This document shows, piece by piece, positions 6,101 through 8,899 of a stretch of 8,899 nucleotides of DNA; the stretch's first letter is position 1, and every line of letters begins with the position of its first letter. Location of the stretch: positions 1 through 8,899 of the forward strand of contig JACQJM010000226.1 of the NCBI GenBank assembly GCA_016205045.1, given 5' to 3'. The notes under the pieces are model-generated. The model was not told where the DNA came from, ran no database searches, and worked only from the letters and a program-made list of their open reading frames with translations. The position numbers and the translations under genes are program-made. Source of the DNA: Elusimicrobiota bacterium. GTDB lineage: Bacteria > Elusimicrobiota > Elusimicrobia > JACQJN01.

Positions 6101-8729
6101 CTACACTGAGTTTGCCTTTTTGGGGAGGGACGACGGAAGAGGAGGCACATTCCCATTCCTGGGGATTTCTTTCCAGGGCAGTTCCGGCTCGCCTAAAAAG
6201 ATTCCCACGGGCTCCATTTCTCACTCCACCATCCGGGATGGGTTCTATGGATTGGTCACATCCCTGGGGTCGGGGAGCACGTTCCAAGGCAATGCCATCT
6301 GCTTTAACCGCTATGGGGTGGATGTGAGCCTGTCCTCCCAAAACACCATTTTTCAAAATCGTGTCTTTTCCAATGGAGTCTTCGGCATCCGCCTGGCAGA
6401 GTCCATCAACAACACGCTAAGCCAGAATGCGGTGTATGACAACGAGAAAGGCATAGAGCTTCTGGTGACCGGCTCTGCCGACAGGATTGGGGTCAAGGAA
6501 AACACACTGGTTTCCAATGCGGTTTTTGCCAACGGTTATGGCGGCGGAATTAAACTGGGAAGTGTTGATTCTGTGCTGGACACATTCTTGGTGAACAATA
6601 AAATATTTTTAAATCTGGGGGCCGGGCTCGATGTGGGGGCTTCCTATGACGGCACATTCGTCTCAAACTACTCTTATGCCAATATAGGCGGGGATGTCTC
6701 GATCAAGAATTCCAATAAAGACACATGGATAGGTGGGGCGATCGGTTTTAGTGACACGGGGCTCTCGGCGCCTTCTCCCAGCAGCGGTGAATTGATGCTT
6801 GGTGACGGCTCAAGGACGGACCTTAATTTAAAAGGGGTGAGGATCAATTCGGCCAGACAAAATCCGGATTATCTCACCCCCAATCAGGCAGAGAGCATCC
6901 TTTCCTACAACCAAAATGCCGAGACGGGCACATTAAGGCTTTGGGGGACGTATGCGGTCTCGGGGTCCACTCTTAGCCTGGAGTCCGGTTCGCGCTTGTA
7001 CCTTGCCGAAATCCTACCTCCCAGGCTCATGCGCGGGGTGGGACATTCGATTTCTGCCTCCCCCTCCCCTCCCTTTGCCGCTTCCCAACTCATCACCCTC
7101 CAGCGCAGCGGTGGCCGCTGGAATGTGAAGGGGACGATTTCCGGCTTCCTGGGATCATTTAGCGGATCTATTTTAAATCAGTCATTTCCCGCAATTCGAC
7201 CCCAGTTTATACTTTCTTTCAGCGAGGGGCCCTCTCCTCAAGAGGGGGATGAGCTACAGTTCGTTTTGGTGGGAAAATCTGAGGATGTGGGCCGCCAGAA
7301 AAAGCTTCTGTTCGGGTTCTCTTATGATCCCACCTCAGGCGTCTATGTTTCTTCCAAGCTCCTCATCAACCCGGATGGGGGATTTAAACTGGCGGGCTCA
7401 CTTATGGACAAGCTGACCCCCGATACCCCCAACTATACGTTTATAGACAATGGAGCCTTGACGCTGGATCACGCCCAGGTTTTGAACGCGGATGAGCAGG
7501 GACTGCAGTTGTCCGGCTCAGGCGGGGTGGACATCTCATTTTCCACATTCGATTTCTCAGGTGCACCGGCCCCCAGTTCCAATGTCTCCACCTACATTAC
7601 CGCGCGGGACTTAGTCAGCCAAGCCACATTGAACAACGTCGTTTTCAATAATTCGGGTTCTTTTTCTCCCGGAACCATACTTTGCAACATCCGGGTCTTA
7701 GGAAACGATTCTGGTTTAACCTGGATGATGAAAAATTCCTTGGGATTAAGAGCAGGAGAGGCCTACGACGACGACCCTCATGACAAGGTCCAATGGGACG
7801 ACACCCCCATACCCCCGGACACCCAGCCTCCCACAATATCTATAGTCTCCCCGGTCAGCGGGGCCAGCGTGTCGGGAGACATATTGGTTTATGTCTCCAC
7901 GGCGGATAATGTGGGGGTGGTGGATTGGAGTCTTCAGGTGAATGGCGAGGTGCGCTATGGGAGTACCTCCAACTATATCCCTTTATACACGAGCTCTTTG
8001 GATGGATCCGTCACATTGGTGGCCATCGCCCGGGACGCGGCCGGTAACACCGGACAATCCGCTCCGGTTACAATAAAGGTGGACAACATTCCCCCGCTTC
8101 TCTCGCAGATAAGATCCTATATCCTCAGGGATTACGACCCTACCATTACCTGGTCCAGCAACGAGCCTTCGGATTCCCAGGTGGAGTATGGCTTGACCAC
8201 CTCTTATGGGAGTTCGACAAATTTGGATCCTTCACTTGTCATCCAGCATTCTGTCGCTTTAACGGATCTTGAGCCAAGCACCTTATACCACTTCCGGGTC
8301 AAATCTAAAGATGCCGCAGGACAGTTGAGGATCTCCTCTGACTACACATTTACTACTCTCAGCGCATTGGGTGATGACATGGGCTTGGTCGGCCTAGTGA
8401 GGTCGGAGGGTTTGAATAATTCTCGCTTGGCGGTGTCGATACCGCGCGATGGGAGTGGCCCCAGAGCCATCATGGTAAGTCAGCGCAGAGGAATGGATCA
8501 GCAGCTTGTGTTTGGACTACAAGTCAAGGAGGCCAAGATAACCGATTTAACCGGCCGCGAGATCTCTCATGTTACCCAGAACGGGAACGAACCCCTGGTG
8601 ATTTCTCTTCAAGGAAATTCTGGCCTGAGGGTTGAAACGGGGATTAATCTTATTCAAATGAAGGTTTGTCCGGAGAGTAATCTGGGTGTCTGCAAATGGC
8701 GGGGCCGTGCGCTCATCGTGGTTAGATAG
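3..8729 (+). CDS. Giant secreted M11-like metalloprotease with NEW3 repeats and two G8/beta-helix modules
   Basis: A single 2908-codon frame encodes a multidomain extracellular protein. In order: signal peptide, N-terminal beta domain, metzincin zinc peptidase (HExxHxxGxxH at 290-300), four NEW3/CARDB-like repeats, G8 plus beta-helix module A, Ig-like domain, G8 plus beta-helix module B, Ig-like domain, FnIII domain, and a terminal domain resembling FlgD-like/T9SS-type C-termini. The peptidase is expected to cut proteins outside the cytoplasm; the remainder is probably a stalk with adhesive or glycan-binding parts, which is inference from family knowledge. The start at base 3 gives a lysine-rich n-region. 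The ATG at base 33 (Met11) would also leave a workable signal peptide, and the ribosome binding site lies outside the window, so the start is not proven. Usual M11-type bacterial proteases are far shorter, so the size comes from the added modules. No frameshift or internal stop is seen. Neighbouring genes are not visible. Confidence 0.93.
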   Translation: MKKIKILLFGMDTIPSFPKKVFGFVLALCLISISPTAFGAPSLYDTGDPAPVSGGSSGVTLTGKLYRVIADDFVNKRSTESYILVVGTVTYSLGFSEQIPTNVISGSLVTVEGTLQNTQIKPNKLTVSDPKTNLSLNASPVSPSSALGQMRLGVILFNFSDDSSEPINRQEVANRVFNNPNSVRNFYKQESYGQFEFAGSEADVFGWYTIPYPKDETGCTDDPYPLWMDAALDKALVNNPGVLFSAYDKIVFISPGVSCSTAGNAMENGRYVWINFMDTAGTPFEPVLIHELGHTLGLGHAGLRTCFPTSTKFLVQPGECFEDEYGDVYDPMGLANYDTHFNALWKMKLGWLPDSRIREVNTSGEYPLYKLEDLSGPYQVLKIPKINTSEYFYIEHRAFEKGSLVRLPFYNGTDLMTDLIIPISFNTGEDDPLLSENNKFADPGNLITIGQIAHTDTAAILKVTFGCAQLNPTLSVTPATQTGPAGETISYDLLITNRDVGSCGNTSFKLTGLNYSGGTIDFAPGVLTLSPGDSVPARATISIPAGTPVGDSKISVRAEDTSDPTRKGEGKATYTVACDGGAPIGSSVQTEAAAGVCTLPTLSVSVSPTNQTGFSGRTVSYTLSVKNDGYSSANVDLSHVVPVGWTANFAPPSLQDIPAGGTASSVLYVNVPLGERAVSYDIAIIAVDRADSTNRAYASATYNIDYTSPSNPPAVSLSPVTQTGPPGVTVNYALSVKNNNSDTTIFNLSSLLPALGWTADIFPPSLSLLPGQTESATLSVYVPPGLSTGSYTITAKATNALSSSNQASASATYVIGNPGICSSTNTPTVSVSPSDITTGPGLPADYTLTVSNQDADGCPSTLFNFTSAVPAGWTVSFDPPSVNLLPRHIVSAYMRVTSLATAPPDTYTLAVKMTDAGDPTHQGTGSAHYIIPSLIPSYAETVQSGNWSDPNTWRGGAVPSYLPVKINMGHKVTIDTMVASAQGLYIDGTVSFSRSVSSRLTITDGDVEVGPLSTSGWLDMGTEESPIPPGVKAHLKFTSTGQHRLVIDPTGKLTVRGATKTISTLATSDALAGANLISVDSVGLTGWSVGDSITVDNERRTITSIQLDSPMILGLSSPLSSNHYVSDTIRVDNLTRNVLLESDYNKTYIVNMSNGFASNFGEFSSFGLITNTGDTIRAGILFTGGGAPSVTGSLLNSVVRDGPNYALALYGSYQSQFKNNLFYTNKGGIHLADWNKNNHLYSNHIYNNAGNWGIWLYRSTENTFAFNVIDSNAGGIQGKLSTNLFVSNSIHNNLVGIDANSTDGALISNYSFSNGVDIKTPGPMLLFAGGALGYDPQGNSKPASSREVLFTDYWTGDSVLYLKSSRLNPTAGMALDTGDKDVSVVSYNQDNDLGATRLWGHYNVQGTTFALEDTSPIFSAYASPPKLMQGTGHLASVVSTQDANAVSQLITIRRDLGIWRVEGSVTGWMGSFVGSILNQPFPVTSPQFNLTFTEGSSPQEGDLLDFALLAGSQDADHAKKLLLGPSPLGISGNRSKITILPGAGFRMLGTASTPALLNRLDDSSPYYTFVDSGALTLSHVNIQNVDEQGLQLSGSGGISIASTTFDLAGQGGSTVSSYITANGLYSNATLYNLAFENSRPNNTLYNVRVLGDDTHLSWTMKSWDGERGGASYEYDPNGRISWGKRYDPIPPAVSMISPMDGATLSGVVSVSASASDNVGVESVQFKLDGANLGFSIMTPPYTISWNTNDGTVPNGLHTLTVVADDGVNLATSPEVRVSVCNSGATTASSQNGPWSDVRTWGGCSVPSGKPVIISAGHTIMVDTLGATAGGITVNGTLRFSRDVNTQLTVSAGDLTINPGGWLDMGTEASPIPGSVKATLVLAPNLGGMIVNDGGKFTAQGAYKPTSTQATSDTLTGAASMVLYSNLGTPWAVGDEIVIGKTSPEHSNERRTITSVSQVVNTMIVGLSSPLEYDHTSSYTYGDLDGNEYTLNNIPVYVENLSRNVVIRSAGTDIRSNSSYIVNYSQVPSGFVANYTEFAFLGRDDGRGGTFPFLGISFQGSSGSPKKIPTGSISHSTIRDGFYGLVTSLGSGSTFQGNAICFNRYGVDVSLSSQNTIFQNRVFSNGVFGIRLAESINNTLSQNAVYDNEKGIELLVTGSADRIGVKENTLVSNAVFANGYGGGIKLGSVDSVLDTFLVNNKIFLNLGAGLDVGASYDGTFVSNYSYANIGGDVSIKNSNKDTWIGGAIGFSDTGLSAPSPSSGELMLGDGSRTDLNLKGVRINSARQNPDYLTPNQAESILSYNQNAETGTLRLWGTYAVSGSTLSLESGSRLYLAEILPPRLMRGVGHSISASPSPPFAASQLITLQRSGGRWNVKGTISGFLGSFSGSILNQSFPAIRPQFILSFSEGPSPQEGDELQFVLVGKSEDVGRQKKLLFGFSYDPTSGVYVSSKLLINPDGGFKLAGSLMDKLTPDTPNYTFIDNGALTLDHAQVLNADEQGLQLSGSGGVDISFSTFDFSGAPAPSSNVSTYITARDLVSQATLNNVVFNNSGSFSPGTILCNIRVLGNDSGLTWMMKNSLGLRAGEAYDDDPHDKVQWDDTPIPPDTQPPTISIVSPVSGASVSGDILVYVSTADNVGVVDWSLQVNGEVRYGSTSNYIPLYTSSLDGSVTLVAIARDAAGNTGQSAPVTIKVDNIPPLLSQIRSYILRDYDPTITWSSNEPSDSQVEYGLTTSYGSSTNLDPSLVIQHSVALTDLEPSTLYHFRVKSKDAAGQLRISSDYTFTTLSALGDDMGLVGLVRSEGLNNSRLAVSIPRDGSGPRAIMVSQRRGMDQQLVFGLQVKEAKITDLTGREISHVTQNGNEPLVISLQGNSGLRVETGINLIQMKVCPESNLGVCKWRGRALIVVR
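174..1400 (+). other. N-terminal beta domain and M11/gametolysin-like metzincin peptidase domain (residues 58-466)
   Basis: Residues 58-130 form a short beta-rich domain (TGKLYRVIADDF, then a VTVEGTL strand), like the small domain that precedes the catalytic part in many M11-like bacterial proteases. The catalytic domain starts near 147 with MRLGVILFNFSDD, followed by YKQESYGQFEF (about 187-197). The zinc motif is HELGHTLGLGH: His290, His294 and His300 are the predicted ligands and Glu291 the general base. The Met-turn is YDPMG with Met332, followed by HFNALWKMKLGWL (340-352), a pattern typical of M11 and related M6-like enzymes. Residues 353-466 are a beta-rich extension with a PLYKLEDLSGPYQVLKI segment. 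Four cysteines (219, 259, 306, 320) could make two disulfides. All expected catalytic residues are present, so the enzyme is predicted active. The exact family (M11 versus another metzincin) is assigned by motif only. Confidence 0.85.
1410..2797 (+). repeat. Four tandem NEW3/CARDB-like beta-sandwich repeats (residues 470-931)
   Basis: Four units of roughly 105 residues begin at about residues 470, 599, 712 and 826. Each opens with a PT(L/V)SVSP-like strand, then a TG-G turn, a Y-L-V-N strand, a GW(T)-F-PPS-segment, and closes with an A-Y-I/V strand, for example SASATYVI. This is the pattern of NPCBM-associated NEW3 or CARDB-like Ig-fold domains that commonly follow secreted bacterial hydrolases. 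Units 1 and 4 carry a matched cysteine pair (Cys467/Cys503 and Cys821/Cys858); unit 3 has none and unit 2 has only Cys597 at its start, which may pair with Cys578. Unit 1 lacks the GW signature seen in units 2-4. The likely role is a rigid spacer or substrate-contact stalk between the protease and the distal modules. Family naming is by pattern; the repeat structure itself is directly visible. Confidence 0.85.
2814..5072 (+). repeat. Module A: G8 domain, linker, right-handed beta-helix and post-helix region (residues 938-1690)
   Basis: The G8 domain (938 to about 1037) has SGNWSDPNTW (944-953), then a VP/GHKVTID strand, IDGTVSF and GWLDMGTEESPIP. A linker follows with GWSVGDSITVDNERRTI and GLSSPL, and then LTRNV (1134-1138), motifs that accompany G8 domains in PKHD1-, CEMIP- and TMEM2-like proteins. 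Residues to about 1321 form NosD-like parallel beta-helix coils rich in Asn ladders (NNHLYSNHIYNN, GIWL, STENTF). After the helix comes a region (about 1322-1682) with SYNQ, TRLWGHY, a W-V-G-S sandwich segment, SPQEGD and DEQGLQLSGSGG. By analogy the helix may bind or process polysaccharide, but no catalytic site could be assigned. G8-A lacks the cysteine pair present in module B. Boundaries are approximate. Confidence 0.8.
5073..5339 (+). other. Ig-like domain closing module A (residues 1691-1779)
   Basis: The segment begins PPAVSMISPMDGATLSG, continues with ASDNVGVESVQFKLDG, then PPYTISWNT, and ends GLHTLTVVADDG and a VRVSV strand. This is the bacterial Ig-like pattern (Big_7 type) in which a P-x-V-x-I-x-P-x-x-G strand is followed by a DNVGV-V-F-DG core. 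It is a structural spacer between the two beta-helix modules. A related domain closes module B at residues 2609-2693. Confidence 0.8.
5352..7802 (+). repeat. Module B: second G8/beta-helix/post-helix unit (residues 1784-2600)
   Basis: This is a diverged duplicate of module A. G8-B has NGPWSDVRTWGGCSVPSG (Trp1794, Trp1800), GHTIMVD, VNGTLRFSRD and GWLDMGTEASPIP. The linker has WAVGDEIVIG, ERRTITS and GLSSPL, then LSRNV (2000-2004). The beta-helix runs to about 2240 and includes SQNTIFQNRVFSN and INNTLSQNAVYDN. The post-helix region repeats SYNQN, RLWGTYAVSG, SPQEGD and DEQGLQLSGSGG, ending near Trp2598. Compared with module A it is longer by 19 residues between G8 and the RNV motif and by 47 within the helix. 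Cys1780 and Cys1803 flank the start of the G8 domain and may form a disulfide absent from module A. Function is inferred as surface or glycan binding; no enzymatic residues could be assigned. Confidence 0.8.
7827..8081 (+). other. Ig-like domain closing module B (residues 2609-2693)
   Basis: The segment opens PPTISIVSPVSGASVSG, has a TADNVGVVDWSLQVNG core, and ends VTLVAIARDAAGNTG and a VTIKVDN strand. It is the counterpart of the Ig-like domain at residues 1691-1779 and belongs to the same Big_7-like pattern. The typical AxDxAGN end is clearer here than in the first copy. It links module B to the FnIII domain. Confidence 0.8.
8097..8366 (+). other. Fibronectin type III domain of purple-acid-phosphatase N-terminal type (residues 2699-2788)
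   Basis: The segment carries TITWSSNEPSDSQVEYG, then TTSYGSS, HSVALTDLEPSTLYHFRV and a closing SDYTFTT strand. This is the well-known FnIII variant in which a W-S/T-NEPSDSQVEYG strand pairs with an L-P-T-YH-RV strand, found in many secreted bacterial proteins near their C-terminus. It is a structural domain; nothing in it suggests phosphatase activity, since the metallophosphatase domain is absent. Confidence 0.85.
8367..8726 (+). other. C-terminal domain resembling FlgD-like/T9SS-type terminal domains (residues 2789-2908)
   Basis: About 120 residues finish the protein. The second half has AKITDLTGREI (2844-2854), then a GNSGLRVETGINLIQMKV strand pair and a final GRALIVVR. This order (V/I-x-DLxGR, an N-x-G-x-x-V-x-x-G-[IV]-[NY] turn, then K/R-x-x-V-x-[RK] at the very end) is the layout of FlgD-like Ig domains and of T9SS-type sorting domains. 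Cys2889 and Cys2897 sit on either side of a predicted hairpin and could form a disulfide. The first half (about 2795-2843) is not recognised. A sorting or surface-anchoring role is inference; the usual Trp-x-Gly-x-Asp/Asn segment is weak here (SLQGNSG), so it may only be a structural cap. Confidence 0.5.
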
Positions 8730-8748
8730 GAATCTAGAGGGGAGGGAG

Positions 8749-8768
8749 CCGTCTTTTGTGCGAGACGG
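8749..8768 (+). terminator. Possible weak hairpin 20 bases after the stop codon
   Basis: CCGTCT (8749-8754) pairs with AGACGG (8763-8768) around an 8-base loop. The stem is only six base pairs and the following bases (GACTGGTTTTGA) hold a short run of four T rather than a proper U-tract. It is placed correctly for a terminator of the giant gene but is weak; it could be chance. Confidence 0.25.
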
Positions 8769-8890
8769 GACTGGTTTTGATCCAGATGCACATTCAGGAG
8801 GGGAACCATAGGAAAGTGCGTGTTAGACCCATGCTGTGTGTGAGGTGAGCCTCAGAAATAATATGCCCCAATATACAATCATATAATATA

Positions 8891-8896
8891 TTGACA
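8891..8896 (+). promoter_or_regulatory. TTGACA hexamer in AT-rich edge, possible -35 box
   Basis: The exact sigma-70 -35 consensus TTGACA lies at the window edge inside an AT-rich stretch. A -10 box would fall beyond the window, so a promoter for a downstream gene is possible but cannot be tested here. A TATAAT also occurs at 8882-8887, but nothing like a -35 box stands 16-18 bases before it. Confidence 0.2.
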
Positions 8897-8899
8897 AAT

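Larger units (their letters stand above)
8730..8899. other. 3' flank without a recognisable gene
   Basis: The 170 bases after the stop hold no convincing coding sequence. Two purine-rich Shine-Dalgarno-like tracts occur (8736-8748 and AGGAGGGG at 8796-8803), followed only by very short frames: GTG at 8758 with 17 codons and GTG at 8816 with 10 codons. From about 8855 the sequence becomes strongly AT-rich, unlike the gene before it, as expected for an intergenic regulatory stretch. No tRNA or known riboswitch pattern was recognised. Confidence 0.6.

Noticed and set aside
5643..6356. 237-codon open frame on the minus strand
   Set aside because: It lies wholly inside the giant gene, antisense to module B, whose sense translation shows clear G8 and beta-helix patterns. 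The antisense protein has no recognisable domain, so it is a shadow of the real frame.
8097..8366. Purple acid phosphatase
   Set aside because: Only the FnIII-type N-terminal domain pattern is present; the metal-binding phosphatase domain is missing, and this FnIII domain is widespread in unrelated secreted proteins.
8758..8762. GTGCG resembling the 5' end of a group II intron next to a hairpin
   Set aside because: The five bases lie inside the hairpin loop, no further conserved intron positions were found in the visible 140 bases, and the rest would be outside the window.
8758..8811. 17-codon frame starting GTG, 9 bases after a GGGAGGGAG tract
   Set aside because: Too short, overlaps the possible hairpin, and resembles nothing known. 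Spacing to a purine tract alone is weak support.

Overview
This window is almost entirely one open reading frame on the + strand (3-8729, 2908 codons, stop TAG), followed by 170 bases of flank without a recognisable gene. The frame runs without interruption and its repeated segments differ largely by synonymous changes where compared, so it looks like a living gene. The product is a very large, secreted, modular bacterial protein. The organism is not identifiable with certainty. A Sec-type signal peptide, paired cysteines, a purple-acid-phosphatase-type FnIII domain and a C-terminal segment resembling the FlgD-like/T9SS-type terminal domains suggest a Gram-negative-type bacterium. This assembly style is familiar from uncultivated lineages such as Omnitrophota or Elusimicrobiota, but that assignment is only an inference.

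Layout of the protein (codon n starts at base 3n): signal peptide (residues 1-39); small beta-rich N-terminal domain (about 58-130); metzincin-type zinc peptidase resembling family M11/gametolysin (about 147-466), with zinc motif HELGHTLGLGH at 290-300 and Met-turn at Met332; four roughly 105-residue NEW3/CARDB-like beta-sandwich repeats (470-931); module A made of a G8 domain, a W-VGD/ERRTI linker, an LTRNV motif, a right-handed beta-helix and a conserved post-helix region (938-1690); Ig-like domain (1691-1779); module B, a diverged second copy of the G8/helix/post-helix unit (1784-2600); a second Ig-like domain (2609-2693); FnIII domain (2699-2788); and a C-terminal terminal domain with one cysteine pair (2789-2908).

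The natural reading is a cell-surface or released protease whose very long beta-rich stalk carries two putative glycan- or surface-binding beta-helix modules. The combination of an M11-like peptidase with duplicated G8/beta-helix modules in one chain is the most notable feature. The post-helix region, present twice with nearly fixed length, is the best candidate for something poorly described. The 3' flank has a weak hairpin, purine-rich Shine-Dalgarno-like tracts not attached to a convincing ORF, and an AT-rich edge ending in a TTGACA hexamer.
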